Shown one piece after another: positions 41,615 through 51,597 of a DNA stretch of 64,000 bases. Position 1 is the first letter of the stretch. Each line of letters opens with the position of its first letter. The translations under genes and the position numbers were made by a program. The DNA is from an uncultured Collinsella sp. (GTDB lineage: Bacteria; Actinomycetota; Coriobacteriia; Coriobacteriales; Coriobacteriaceae). The stretch is from contig URKG01000001.1 in assembly GCA_900548265.1 (NCBI GenBank), forward strand, positions 1-64,000, read 5' to 3'. The notes under the pieces are model-generated. The model did not search any database and was not told where the DNA came from. It was given only the letters and a program-made list of their open reading frames with translations.

Positions 41615-43954
41615 ATGGCTGGTAACCACTTTAAGAACGGCGACGGCGAGCGCTCTGCAGTTCCGCCGCGTTCAAATGGGACTGGAAGCGCTGGCGTACC
41701 GAGTGGATCCAGCCAAAACGGTGCTAGCAACCGTACGTCTCCGGGCGAAACGGCGATGTTTGCCGCTCTGTACGAACAGTCTCAAAAGGCAAAACAGGCT
41801 GGTCGCGTAGGCAGGCAGGCATTTCCGGGCGGGGCGGGCTCTGCGGCTTCGTCGGCCGGAGTCCGTCCGGCGCCAACGGGCGGTGCAAATGTCGCCGGCC
41901 CCACTGGCCCCGCTAACAACGCTCATCGCGCCCACAACGCCGGCCCCATCAACTCTGCCAATCCCGCCGATAGTGCTTCTTCTGCTGGAGACGCAGGGCT
42001 TACGGGTAACCTAGGCACTATCTATACGGGCGCTTCCGAAACTGGCACGTTTGCCCGTCTCAATGACGACGGTGCCGAGTTTAAGGGCTCGGGCGCTAAA
42101 GAAGATTATTACGATTTTGGCTTGAACTACGGCGGCGATTCCTCGACGAGCCCGACCTCGAACGGCCTGGTTCGCCATCGCCATCGCAAGGGCGAGCGCA
42201 AGAAGCGCCGCGTTGCAGCCGTTGTCGCTGCCATCGTCGCGGTGGTTCTTGTCGTGTTTGGCGTGAGCGGCTTCATGCTGCTTAACTCGGCAAATACCGT
42301 GAAGAGCCAGGCAAAGGAAACTGTCGAGATCGTCGGCGGCCTTAAGGACAAGGTCACGTCGGGCGATTTTTCGACCCTGCCCGACGATGCGAAAAAGATC
42401 GACGAGCTTTGCAACAGCATGAAGAAGGAGACCTCGAGCCCGGTGTGGACGATGGCCTCGTTCATCCCGGTGTACGGCAGCGATATTAACGCCGCCCGTA
42501 CCATGATCGACGCTCTGTCCGATGTTTCGAGCGGCGCGCTGGTCCCCATGGCCGATAATCTCGCTCAGGCAACGCCCGGCAAGCTGTTCCAGGACGGAAC
42601 AATCAACGTGTCCGCGCTGCAGGCGGTCGCCGATTCGCTCTCCGATAGCTCGAAGGCGTTCAAGAGCGCCAACAAAAAGGTGCAGGGTATTGGCGATACG
42701 CATATCGCCCAGGTGACCGAGCTGGTCGATAAGGCAAAGGACGGCTTTGCCACCCTGGACGGTGCAGTCGACGCGGCGGAGAAGGTCGCCCCCGTCCTTC
42801 CCCAGATGCTCGGCGCCAACGGCCAGACGCGCAACTACCTTATGTACGCCATGAACAACGTCGAGATTCGTGCTTGCGGCGGCTTTGGCGGTTCGCAGGG
42901 CCTGATTTCGGTCACTGACGGCCAGATGTCGATTGGCGAGTTTGTTCCCCGCATTGGACTCAGCGAGGATGAGGCAGTCGAGAGCGTCGACGAAGAGGAT
43001 GAGGCGCTGTTCGGCAACCACAGTAACCTGTACAACTCGGGCAATACCTATTCGCCTGATTGGCCCCGCAACTCGCAGCGTGTCGCCGCGCTGTGGAAGT
43101 CCCAGTATGGACAGGACGTTGATGGCGTCATCGGTATCGACCCGGTGTTCCTGCAGTATCTGCTGGGCCTGGTCGGTAATGTCTCGCTGCCCGACGGAAC
43201 GGTTGTCGACGGCACCAACGCGGCGAAGGTTCTCATGCACGATGTGTATTGGAACTATCCGGTCGAGGAATCGGACGGCATCTTTGCGGCTGTTGCCAGC
43301 GCCGCCTTCGACAAGATTCTCGGTGGCATCGGTGACGTCGACGTTACAAAGCTTGTCGGTGCATTCGAGCGCGGTGCCGAAGAGGGCCGTCTGATTGCTT
43401 GGATGAGAAACGATGATGAGCAGAATGCCATCAAAGAGACGGGCATTGACGCTTCGCTGCCCGATCCGGATGATCCGAGTGCCGATCCCGTTGCCGGCGT
43501 TTACTTTAACAACCTGAGCTTCTCCAAGCTCGACTGGTATCTGAACGCCGACACGCAGATCGGCCAGGGCATCAAGAACGGCGACGGCACGTGCTCGTAT
43601 CGCATCACCGTTACTCTGACGAACATCATGACGCAGGAGGAGGCAGGCAAGCTGCCCGACTACGTTGCGGCGAGCGCACCCGATGCCGCGCGTGACGACG
43701 AACGCCTGAATGTCTCGTTGTTTGCCCCGACGGGCGGCAACATCAGTGACCTTACGGTTGAGGGCACACAGTTTGGTCTTGGCGCCGCTACGTGGCATGG
43801 AATCCCCTTCTATTCGGGCACCGTTGACCTGCATGCTGGCGAGACGACGACGATCACGTATACGCTGACCACGTCGGCCGAGGCGGGGGACAAGCCGCTT
43901 ACGCTGCGTCAGACTCCTACATGCCAGGCAGCTCGCGACAGCGCGTCGGCGTAG
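41615..43954 (+). CDS. DUF4012 surface or secreted protein with low-complexity N-terminus
   Basis: The 779-residue protein starts with about 185 residues rich in Gly, Ala, Ser, Asn and Pro, followed by a basic stretch (HRHRKGERKKRR) and one membrane helix (about 198-222). The rest, predicted outside, matches DUF4012: coiled region, then MYAMNNVEIRACGGFGGSQG, DVDGVIGIDPVFLQYLLG, and a C-terminal beta-rich domain (YRITVTLTNIM). DUF4012 proteins of Gram-positive bacteria are thought to act at the cell surface, possibly in envelope or polysaccharide assembly, but the function is not established. GCGAGGA precedes the ATG. Confidence 0.82.
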   Translation: MAGNHFKNGDGERSAVPPRSNGTGSAGVPSGSSQNGASNRTSPGETAMFAALYEQSQKAKQAGRVGRQAFPGGAGSAASSAGVRPAPTGGANVAGPTGPANNAHRAHNAGPINSANPADSASSAGDAGLTGNLGTIYTGASETGTFARLNDDGAEFKGSGAKEDYYDFGLNYGGDSSTSPTSNGLVRHRHRKGERKKRRVAAVVAAIVAVVLVVFGVSGFMLLNSANTVKSQAKETVEIVGGLKDKVTSGDFSTLPDDAKKIDELCNSMKKETSSPVWTMASFIPVYGSDINAARTMIDALSDVSSGALVPMADNLAQATPGKLFQDGTINVSALQAVADSLSDSSKAFKSANKKVQGIGDTHIAQVTELVDKAKDGFATLDGAVDAAEKVAPVLPQMLGANGQTRNYLMYAMNNVEIRACGGFGGSQGLISVTDGQMSIGEFVPRIGLSEDEAVESVDEEDEALFGNHSNLYNSGNTYSPDWPRNSQRVAALWKSQYGQDVDGVIGIDPVFLQYLLGLVGNVSLPDGTVVDGTNAAKVLMHDVYWNYPVEESDGIFAAVASAAFDKILGGIGDVDVTKLVGAFERGAEEGRLIAWMRNDDEQNAIKETGIDASLPDPDDPSADPVAGVYFNNLSFSKLDWYLNADTQIGQGIKNGDGTCSYRITVTLTNIMTQEEAGKLPDYVAASAPDAARDDERLNVSLFAPTGGNISDLTVEGTQFGLGAATWHGIPFYSGTVDLHAGETTTITYTLTTSAEAGDKPLTLRQTPTCQAARDSASA

Positions 43955-44037
43955 GGTTTTTCTGGTAGCGCAGATAATCGAGTACCATTTTGGGGCGGAC
44001 AGGCAATCTGTTCGCCCCTATTTTGTAAGGAGAGCGC

Positions 44038-45369
44038 ATGAAGTACTTTGGCACCGACGGCTTTCGCGGCGAGGCCAACGTTGGGCTGACGGTAGAGCAC
44101 GCTTATAAGATCGGCCGCTTTGTGGGCTGGTATTACGGCGCCAACCGCGGGGCCAAGGCGCGCGTGATCGTGGGCAAGGACACGCGTCGCTCGAGCTACA
44201 TGTTCGAGGCGGCGCTGGTGAGTGGCCTGGTCGCGAGCGGTGCGGACGCATATATGCTGCACGTGATCCCCACGCCGGGCGTGGCGCATCAGACCGTGGA
44301 GGGCTGCTTCGATTGCGGCATCATGATTAGTGCGAGCCACAACCCGTTTTGCGATAACGGCATTAAGCTCGTCAACAGCGACGGCTTTAAGATGGACGAG
44401 GACGTGCTGGAGCTCATCGAGGACTATATCGATGGCAAGAGCGAGGTGCCGCTGGCAACGGGCAACCATATCGGCGCCACGGTGGACTACATGCAGGGTC
44501 GCAACCGCTATATTGCCTCGCTCATCGCAAGTGCGAACTTTTCGCTGCAGGGCGTTAAGATCGGCATCGACTGCGCCAACGGCTCGGCGTCCTCGGTGGC
44601 CAAGCCGGTGTTTGACGCGCTGGGCGCCGACGTGCGCGTGATCAATGCCGCGCCCGACGGATTTAACATCAATGTGGACTGTGGCTCCACGCATATGGAG
44701 CGCCTGCAGCGCCACGTGGTGGAGCAGGGCCTGGACGTGGGCTTTGCCTACGACGGCGATGCCGACCGCTGCCTGGCCGTGGATGAGCGCGGCCGTGTGG
44801 TCGACGGCGACCAGATTCTGTACGTGTGCGGCGTGTACCTGAACAAGCACGGGCGCCTTTCGGGCGGTACCGTGGTTCCGACGATTGCCAGCAACTTTGG
44901 CCTGGTCAAGTCGCTGGAGCTTGCCGGTCTAAGCGCCGTGACCAGCGGCGTGGGCGACCGTCACGTGTATGCCAAGATGCGCGAGGGCGGCTTCAGCCTG
45001 GGCGGCGAGCAGACGGGTCATACGATCTTTGGCGATATCGAGCGCACGGGCGACGGCATTATGACCTCGCTGCGCGTGATGGAAGTGATTCGTGCCGAGC
45101 GCGAGACGCTCTCGCAGCTCACGGCTCCGTGCAAGCTGCTGCCGCAAGCGCAGGTTGCCGTGCGCGTGGCCGACAAGGACGCCGCGCTCGAGAACATGGG
45201 CGTGCAGAATGCGATTGCCGAGGCCGAGGCCGCGCTGGCGGGCGAGGGCCGCGTGCTCGTGCGCAAGAGCGGAACCGAGTCGGTGATTCGCGTGTTGGCT
45301 GAGGCTCCGGACCAAGCCGCCGCCGACGCCGCCATGAAGCGCATCGCCGCTGCACTGGAAGCTTTATAG
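44038..45369 (+). CDS. glmM: Phosphoglucosamine mutase
   Basis: GlmM converts glucosamine 6-phosphate to glucosamine 1-phosphate for peptidoglycan precursor synthesis. The 443-residue protein has the phosphoserine loop ISASHNPFCDNGIK, the metal site DGDADRCLAVD, the sugar loop GEQTGH and the phosphate-binding RKSGTESVIRV. AAGGAGA precedes the ATG. The structured 3'-end element begins directly after the stop codon. Confidence 0.95.
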   Translation: MKYFGTDGFRGEANVGLTVEHAYKIGRFVGWYYGANRGAKARVIVGKDTRRSSYMFEAALVSGLVASGADAYMLHVIPTPGVAHQTVEGCFDCGIMISASHNPFCDNGIKLVNSDGFKMDEDVLELIEDYIDGKSEVPLATGNHIGATVDYMQGRNRYIASLIASANFSLQGVKIGIDCANGSASSVAKPVFDALGADVRVINAAPDGFNINVDCGSTHMERLQRHVVEQGLDVGFAYDGDADRCLAVDERGRVVDGDQILYVCGVYLNKHGRLSGGTVVPTIASNFGLVKSLELAGLSAVTSGVGDRHVYAKMREGGFSLGGEQTGHTIFGDIERTGDGIMTSLRVMEVIRAERETLSQLTAPCKLLPQAQVAVRVADKDAALENMGVQNAIAEAEAALAGEGRVLVRKSGTESVIRVLAEAPDQAAADAAMKRIAAALEAL

Positions 45370-45516
45370 TTACGCGGTTTTACCAAACCGCGTAACCGCT
45401 CGACGCTGCAAACGGCCCCAAGCGGCAATCTGACGTTCAATTTCAAGGGCGCGACCAGAAGGTCAGCGCTCTTTCATTTCACGTCACTTTGCTCGCTTAG
45501 GGCCGTTTTCGCTGAC
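45370..45516 (+). repeat. Structured 3'-end element, copy 3
   Basis: It begins on the base after the glmM stop. The first hairpin is perfect (arms TTACGCGGTTT / AAACCGCGTAA, loop TACC). The outer stem AACGGCCCCAAGCG pairs with one mismatch, the middle stem is TGACGT/ACGTCA, and the inner hairpin has the loop AGAA. A further hairpin GACGCTG/CGGCGTC follows to about 45538, shared with copy 1. Confidence 0.8.
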
Positions 45517-45546
45517 GCTGCCAAGGCATCGGCGTCAACCTAGTCG

Positions 45547-45721
45547 TTGGGGACGTTCTTAAACGACTAGCCATCGGGGACACTCTTCGTCATCCGGCAC
45601 TTGGGGACGTTCCTAAAGTGCCGGCACATAAGGAACGTCCCCAAGTGCTGGGTTCCTATGTGTCGGGTTTCTGGCTGGCAAAGAGTGTCCCAAACGACTA
45701 GTCATTAAAGAACGTCCCCAA
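45547..45721. repeat. Three-deep nested palindrome of GGGGAC repeats
   Basis: Outer arms TTGGGGACGTTCTT (45547-45560) and complement (45708-45721), middle arms GGGGACACTCTT (45576-45587) and AAGAGTGTCCC (45681-45691), and inner 17-bp perfect arms CACTTGGGGACGTTCCT (45598-45614) and complement (45631-45647). It looks like REP hairpins inserted one inside another. Confidence 0.85.
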
Positions 45722-45736
45722 TGGCTAGGTGAAAAG

Positions 45737-45768
45737 GGGGCGCCGCGGGATGGATCCTGCGGCGCCCC
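45737..45768 (-). terminator. Terminator of the carboxypeptidase gene
   Basis: GGGGCGCCGC pairs with GCGGCGCCCC (10 bp, 12-base loop). On the minus strand a CTTTT run follows. Confidence 0.8.
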
Positions 45769-45793
45769 TTTGCGTTGGCGTGTCGCCTAAGCT

Positions 45794-47377
45794 TTACAGC
45801 TCGTAGAGCGTGGTGAACTTGTCCTGCAGGTAGCTGCAGTAGTAACGAGCATCGAATGCCATGCCGCAGGCGCCCTTGATGAGCTCCGGCGCGTCTTTGG
45901 CGCGGCCCCACTGCCAAATGTGCTCGCCCAGCCAGGCGCGGACGGGCGCCAGATCACCGCTCGCGCAGGCATCGGTAAGGTCGACGCCGTCGCGGCACAT
46001 GGCCGGCACAAACATGGCGTCGTAGGCGCTGCCCAGCGCATAGGTGGGGAAGTAGCCAAACGAGCCACCGCTCCAGTGCGTATCCTGCAGGCAGCCGTGC
46101 GTGTCGTCGGGAACGGGAATGCCCAGGTACTCGTCCATAAAGCGATTCCAAAGCGCGGGGATGTCCTTGGCCGTGGCCTCGCCGGCAAACAGCATGCGCT
46201 CAATCTCGTAGCGCACCATAACGTGCAGCGGATAGGTGAGCTCGTCCGCCTCGGTGCGGATCAGCGACGGCTGTGCGATATTCACGGCGTGGTAGAGCGT
46301 ATCCTCGTCCACGCTGCCATAGACCTCGGGCGCGTGGCGGCGCAGTACCTCGAGCAGCGGGCCCATAAAGGCGCGGCTGCGACCCACGGTGTTTTCGAAA
46401 AAGCGGCTCTGGCTCTCGTGGATGCCCATGGAGGTGCCGCCCTCCAGACAGGTGCGCGCATAGGCAGGATTGACGCCCAGCTCGTACATGGCGTGTCCCG
46501 CCTCGTGGATGATGCTGTAGACGTTGGAGATGCAGTCGTCCTCGTAGATGTGCGTCGCGATGCGCGCGTCGCCCACGGCAAAGCCCTCGCTAAACGGGTG
46601 CTCGGTAAAGGCAAGCGTGGTGTCGTCCAGGTTAAGGCCGACGAGCTTCATCAGGTCAAAGCTCATGGCGCGCTGGGCGGCCTCGGGCACATGCGCGTGC
46701 AAAAAGTCGGCAGTGGGCTGCTGTCCGCGCTCGCCGATGGCGTGCACGAGCGGCACGACCGTGGCCTTGACCTCCTCGCAAAACGCGTCGAAGCTCTTGG
46801 CGGAAAGGCCGCGCTCGTACTGGTCGAGCCAAACATCGTAGGGGTCGCGCTTGGGATCCATGAGCTCTGCCTGATGCTTAAGTTGGGCGACGATTCTATC
46901 CACATAGGGCTCAAAGCTCGCCCAGTCGTTGGCCGTCTTGGCTTTGTGCCACACGGCGTCGGCCTCGCAGGTGAGCCTGGTCCAGGCCTCGGCCTCCTCG
47001 GTAGGAATAACGCTTGCCTCGCGCTGGTCGCGGCCGAGCACGCGGATCTCGTCGAGCAGCTGCGGGTCGTCTACGTGTCCGCCTGCAACCGTCTCGCGCG
47101 CTAACGAGCGTACGAGCTCAACGGACTTCTCGCTGGTCAGTAGCTTGTGATGTTCGCCGGCAAGCGTGCCCATGGCGTCGGCACGGGCGGCAGCGCCGTT
47201 GGCAGGAGCAATCGTCGCTCCATCGAACTCGGCAATCTTGAGCAGGTACTCGCGAGTCCACAGCTTGCCCTCGAGTTTGCGGAACTTTTTGACGGCCTTG
47301 TCGACTTTAGCAGCCTTGACGCCCTTGGCAGCCTTTGCCACGGCGGCCTTGGCCTTCTTATCGAGTTTCTTTCCCAT
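45794..47377 (-). CDS. M32-family metallocarboxypeptidase (Taq-type)
   Basis: The 527-residue cytoplasmic enzyme removes residues from peptide C-termini. It has HEAGHAMYE (HExxH zinc motif), HESQSRFFE with a further conserved Glu, and the typical DDTTLAFTEHPFSEG and IRTEADELTYPLHVMVRYEIE regions (the latter starting IRTEADELTYPLH). An extra Lys/Ala-rich stretch of about 35 residues precedes the normal N-terminus. The start at 47377 follows AAGGAT on the minus strand. Confidence 0.92.
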   Translation of the reverse strand: MGKKLDKKAKAAVAKAAKGVKAAKVDKAVKKFRKLEGKLWTREYLLKIAEFDGATIAPANGAAARADAMGTLAGEHHKLLTSEKSVELVRSLARETVAGGHVDDPQLLDEIRVLGRDQREASVIPTEEAEAWTRLTCEADAVWHKAKTANDWASFEPYVDRIVAQLKHQAELMDPKRDPYDVWLDQYERGLSAKSFDAFCEEVKATVVPLVHAIGERGQQPTADFLHAHVPEAAQRAMSFDLMKLVGLNLDDTTLAFTEHPFSEGFAVGDARIATHIYEDDCISNVYSIIHEAGHAMYELGVNPAYARTCLEGGTSMGIHESQSRFFENTVGRSRAFMGPLLEVLRRHAPEVYGSVDEDTLYHAVNIAQPSLIRTEADELTYPLHVMVRYEIERMLFAGEATAKDIPALWNRFMDEYLGIPVPDDTHGCLQDTHWSGGSFGYFPTYALGSAYDAMFVPAMCRDGVDLTDACASGDLAPVRAWLGEHIWQWGRAKDAPELIKGACGMAFDARYYCSYLQDKFTTLYEL

Positions 47378-47514
47378 ACCGCATCCTTAATCTCGCAGGC
47401 CGAGCGCCGCAGACGGGTGCACGGCCAGTTTGCACAGCTACCTGCCTTGTACCCAGCGCGAACAAAACGGAACGCGGCGATGCGCTCGCGAAATGTGTTA
47501 TCCTATAGCCCAAT

Positions 47515-47800
47515 GCGTTGACGGAGAGGGTTTTGCCCGCCGTGTCGCCGGCAAGAGAGGGAAGGTCATGGGCTGCAAGCCTTCCTGCGGTGGCAAGGGC
47601 CAAGCGTTCACTCCCGAGCAGCGACCTCAACGGGCGCGCGGCCGGTGGCAGCGAAGCTCCAGTAGGGAAGCCGTGAGCCTCGCGACAAGGGGCGCAGAGT
47701 GGGCACGGCGGGCCAGACATCCGCCGGGTCAAACAAGGTGGTACCGCGGAATTCAACCGTCCTTGGGCAATGTACATGCCCGAGGGCGGTTTTTTGTTAC
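47515..47800 (+). promoter_or_regulatory. T-box leader of the pheST operon
   Basis: The T-box sequence AAGGTGGTACCGCG (around 47735-47748) is followed by a terminator: CCGTCCTTGGGCA (from 47757) pairing with TGCCCGAGGGCGG and then six T. The TGGT bulge would pair with a tRNA ending ACCA, as in tRNA-Phe. A TTC in the leader near 47609 is a possible Phe specifier. Uncharged tRNA-Phe would stabilise the antiterminator and switch on pheST. A possible -10, TATCCT, lies at 47499. Confidence 0.88.
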
Positions 47801-47881
47801 CGAACCGGGCCGCGTTTTCGCAACGTCAGACGGCGGCAGCCGCCTCGGCAAGCGGGGAACGCGAGAGACGAAAGGGAAGAC

Positions 47882-48958
47882 ATGAGTCTGATTGATGATC
47901 TGGTCAAACTCGAGGAAGAGGCCAAGGAGCTCGTCACTAGCGCCGACGACGCCGCCAAGCTCGAGGCTGCGCGCGTTGAGCTGCTCGGTCGCAAAGGCCG
48001 TATCACCGGCCTGATGCGCATGATGGGCAAACTCGCCCCCGAGGATCGTCCCATGATGGGCAAGCGCGCCAACGAGATGCGCCAGCTGATCGAGGGCATG
48101 CTCGACGAGCGCACCACCGAGATGAAGGCCGCCGCCCTCAAGCACGCACTCGAGCACGAGGCCGTCGACATCACGCTGCCGGGCATCCGTCCGCAGATCG
48201 GTCACCAGCACCTGATCAAGCAGATCATCGAGGAGGCCGAGGACATCTTCTGCGGCATCGGCTACACCGTCGAGTCCGGCCCCATGGTCGATACTTCCTA
48301 CTACAACTTCACTGCGCTCAACGCCCCCATGGATCACCCGAGCCGCTCGGCCCGCGATACCTTCTACGTGGTCGATAACAACCCCGGCAGCGTCGCGCAC
48401 CCCGAGGCTCACGCCCATGGCGAGTCCGACGTGCTGCTGCGCACCCAGACCTCGGGCGTACAGATCCACACCATGGAGTCGCAGAAGCCGCCCATCTACA
48501 TGATCTGCCCGGGCACCGTCTACCGTCCCGATACGGCCGACGCCTGCCACCTGCCGCAGTTCAACCAGATCGAGGGCCTGGTCGTCGACGAGGGTATCAC
48601 CTTTGGCGACCTGAAGGGCACGCTCGACTACTTTGTTAAGTGCATGTTTGGCGAGGACCGCAAGACGCGCTACCGTCCGCACTTCTTCCCCTTCACCGAG
48701 CCGAGCTGCGAGGTGGACGTGAGCTGCCACGTCTGCGGCGGCAAGGGCTGCAACTTCTGCAAGCACAGCGGCTGGATCGAGATCCTGGGCTGCGGCATGG
48801 TCGACCCCAACGTCCTGATCAACTGCGGCATCGACCCCGAGAAGTACACCGGCTTCGCCTTTGGTATTGGCGCCGAGCGCGTCGCGGCACTGCGCTACGA
48901 CCTGCCCGACCTGCGAACGTTGATGACTGGTGACATGAGGTTCTTGAACCAGTTCTAG
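47882..48958 (+). CDS. pheS: Phenylalanine-tRNA ligase alpha subunit
   Basis: The 358-residue catalytic subunit has an N-terminal coiled coil (VKLEEEAKELVTSADDA), LLGRKGRITGLMR, class II motif 2 (VYRPDTADACHLPQFNQIEG) and motif 3 (FAFGIGAERVAALRYDLPDL). A C-x2-C-x4-C-x2-C zinc-like knuckle (CHVCGGKGCNFC) is present, as in many Gram-positive PheS. It follows the T-box leader and forms an operon with pheT, 63 bp downstream. Confidence 0.96.
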   Translation: MSLIDDLVKLEEEAKELVTSADDAAKLEAARVELLGRKGRITGLMRMMGKLAPEDRPMMGKRANEMRQLIEGMLDERTTEMKAAALKHALEHEAVDITLPGIRPQIGHQHLIKQIIEEAEDIFCGIGYTVESGPMVDTSYYNFTALNAPMDHPSRSARDTFYVVDNNPGSVAHPEAHAHGESDVLLRTQTSGVQIHTMESQKPPIYMICPGTVYRPDTADACHLPQFNQIEGLVVDEGITFGDLKGTLDYFVKCMFGEDRKTRYRPHFFPFTEPSCEVDVSCHVCGGKGCNFCKHSGWIEILGCGMVDPNVLINCGIDPEKYTGFAFGIGAERVAALRYDLPDLRTLMTGDMRFLNQF

Positions 48959-49021
48959 AACGCTTTCTTCTTAGTTGCAGTTTCCGGCTCAAAGCCGCAT
49001 TTATGAAAGGAGACCAGTTAG

Positions 49022-51475
49022 ATGCGCGTTTCTTACGACTGGCTCAAGACCATGATCGATATTCCGGAGGATCCCAAGACCCTTTCGGACGAATATATCC
49101 GTACCGGCACCGAGGTCGAGGCGATCGACACCGTGGGCGAGTCCTTCGACCACGTGGTGACCGCCAAGGTGCTCACCAAGATCCCGCACCCCGATAGCGA
49201 CCACATGTATGTGTGCTCGGTCGACGTGGGTGACAAGAACCTCGACGCCGACGGCAACCCCGCCCCGCTGCAGATCGTCTGCGGCGCGCAGAACTTCGAG
49301 GCCGGCGACCACATCGTCACGGCCATGATCGGCGCTGTCCTGCCCGGCGACGTCAAGATCAAGAAGAGCAAGCTTCGCGGCGTCGTGTCCATGGGCATGA
49401 ACTGCTCCGCGCGCGAGCTCGGCCTGGGCGGCGACCACTCCGGCATTATGATCCTGCCCGAGGATACGCCCTGCGGCATGCCGTTTGCCGAGTACGTGGG
49501 CTCGAGCGACACCGTGCTCGACTGCGAGATCACGCCCAATCGTCCCGACTGCCTGTCCATGATCGGCATGGCCCGCGAGACCGGCGCCATCTTCGATCGA
49601 GATTTCCACGTTGAGCTGCCCGCCATCAAGGCCGAGACCGGCCGCGCGACCGACGACGAGCTTTCCGTCGAGATTGCCGACGAGGGCCTGTGCGACCGCT
49701 ACGTTGCCCGCATCGTGCGCAACGTGAAGGTCGGTCCGTCGCCCGACTGGATGGTCAAGCGCCTCAACGCCCTGGGCGTGCGCCCGCACAACAACATCGT
49801 CGACATCACCAACTACGTGATGATGCTCACCGGCCAGCCGCTGCACGCCTTTGACCTCGACACCTTTGCCGAGCGCGATGGCCATCGTCGCGTTGTGGTT
49901 CGCGCCGCCCAGCAGGATGAGAAGTTCACGACGCTCGATGGCGAGGAGCGCACGCTCGACGCCGGCATGGGCCTCATCACCGACGGCGAGCGCCCTGTGG
50001 CGTTGGCCGGCGTCATGGGCGGCATGGATTCCGAGATCGAGGACGATACCGTCGATGTGATGGTCGAGAGCGCCTGCTTCAATGCCGGCCGCACCTCGCA
50101 CACCAGCCGTGACCTGTCGCTGATCTCCGACGCCTCCATCCGCTTTGAGCGCCAGGTCGACGAGACCGGCTGCGTGGACGTCGCCAATGTGACGTGCGCG
50201 CTTATCGAGGAGATCGCCGGCGGCGAGGTCGCCCCCGGCTATGTGGACGTGTTCCCCGCGCCCAAGACCATCGACAGCATCAAGCTGCGCCTGGCCCGCG
50301 TGCACGCCATCTGCGGTGCCGACATCGAGCCCGACTTTATCGAGCGCTCGCTCACCCGCCTGGGCTGCACCGTCGAGCGCGACGGCGAGGACTTTATGGT
50401 CACGCCGCCGAGCTTCCGTCCCGACCTGCCGCGTGAGATCGACCTGATCGAGGAGGTCCTGCGCCTATGGGGCATGGGTCGCGTCACGGCGACCATTCCG
50501 GCTGCCAAGAACCACATCGGTGGTCTGACGCGCGAGCAGAAGCTTACCCGCAAGGTTGGCGAGATCCTGCGCGCCTGTGGCCTCAACGAGACCACGACCT
50601 TTGGCTTTGCCGCCCCGGGCGACCTGGAGAAGATTGGCATGTCCACCGAGGGCCGCGGCTGCCCCGTGGTTCTCATGAACCCGCTGGTAGCCGAGCAGAC
50701 CGAGATGCGTCGTTCGCTGCTGCCGGGCCTGCTGCAATCCGTGGCCTATAACGAGGCCCACGGCACGCCCAACGTGCATCTGTACGAGGTCGGCAGCCTG
50801 TTCCACGGTCGCGAGAACGCCAGCCTGCCCAAGGAGACCAAGTCCGTGGCGGGTGTGCTCTCGGGCCAGTGGAGCGAGCAGTCTTGGAGCATGAAGTACC
50901 GCAAGCTGCGTTTCTTCTTTGGTAAGGGCATTGTCGAGGAACTGCTCGCCCAGCTGCGCATCGAGAAGGTTCGCTTCCGTCCCGTCGAGGGCGAGGGCTA
51001 CGCTTTCTTGCAGCCGGGTCGTGCGGCCGAGGTTCTGTCCGGCGGCACCGTGCTGGGCTGGGTCGGCGAGATTCACCCCAAGGCGCGCGAGGCGATGGGC
51101 ATCGATGAGGTTGTCGTTGCCTTTGAGCTCGATCTGGACAAGCTGATCAAGGGTGCCCGCAACCAGGAGAACTACCGCGAGTTCTCGCAGTACCCGGCTG
51201 TTGAACACGACCTTGCTATCGTGGTCGACAACGCTGTGACCTGCGAGGATCTTGAGCGCCGTATTACCAGCGCCGGCGGCAAGCTGCTCGAGGGCGTGCG
51301 CCTGTTCGACGTCTACCGCGATCCCATCCGTATCGGTGCGGGCAAGAAGTCCATGGCCTTTGCGCTTACGTATCGCTCCGACGACCACACGCTCACCAGC
51401 GAAGAGGTCGAAAAAGCGCACCAGAAGATCGTCACCAAGGTGTGCAAGGGCGTAAACGGCGAGGTCCGCGGCTAG
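49022..51475 (+). CDS. pheT: Phenylalanine-tRNA ligase beta subunit
   Basis: The 817-residue structural and editing subunit has the N-terminal tRNA-binding EMAP-like domain (about 40-155, AKVLTKIPHPDSDHMYVCSV with the core HPDSD), B3/B4 editing domain, B5 domain, the class II-like core, and the C-terminal anticodon-binding FDX-ACB domain (YPAVEHDLAIVVD). GAAAGGAGA precedes the ATG. It is the second gene of the T-box operon. Confidence 0.96.
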   Translation: MRVSYDWLKTMIDIPEDPKTLSDEYIRTGTEVEAIDTVGESFDHVVTAKVLTKIPHPDSDHMYVCSVDVGDKNLDADGNPAPLQIVCGAQNFEAGDHIVTAMIGAVLPGDVKIKKSKLRGVVSMGMNCSARELGLGGDHSGIMILPEDTPCGMPFAEYVGSSDTVLDCEITPNRPDCLSMIGMARETGAIFDRDFHVELPAIKAETGRATDDELSVEIADEGLCDRYVARIVRNVKVGPSPDWMVKRLNALGVRPHNNIVDITNYVMMLTGQPLHAFDLDTFAERDGHRRVVVRAAQQDEKFTTLDGEERTLDAGMGLITDGERPVALAGVMGGMDSEIEDDTVDVMVESACFNAGRTSHTSRDLSLISDASIRFERQVDETGCVDVANVTCALIEEIAGGEVAPGYVDVFPAPKTIDSIKLRLARVHAICGADIEPDFIERSLTRLGCTVERDGEDFMVTPPSFRPDLPREIDLIEEVLRLWGMGRVTATIPAAKNHIGGLTREQKLTRKVGEILRACGLNETTTFGFAAPGDLEKIGMSTEGRGCPVVLMNPLVAEQTEMRRSLLPGLLQSVAYNEAHGTPNVHLYEVGSLFHGRENASLPKETKSVAGVLSGQWSEQSWSMKYRKLRFFFGKGIVEELLAQLRIEKVRFRPVEGEGYAFLQPGRAAEVLSGGTVLGWVGEIHPKAREAMGIDEVVVAFELDLDKLIKGARNQENYREFSQYPAVEHDLAIVVDNAVTCEDLERRITSAGGKLLEGVRLFDVYRDPIRIGAGKKSMAFALTYRSDDHTLTSEEVEKAHQKIVTKVCKGVNGEVRG

Positions 51476-51597
51476 GTCCTGCGCTGGGGTATGGGTCAGC
51501 GGTGGCTGCTGCCGAGTCCTACGTGACTGCTATGCCCGGTATAAGGCACCGTTGAGCCTGCATATATGACACGCGCATTACATAACGGCGTGCTGCT

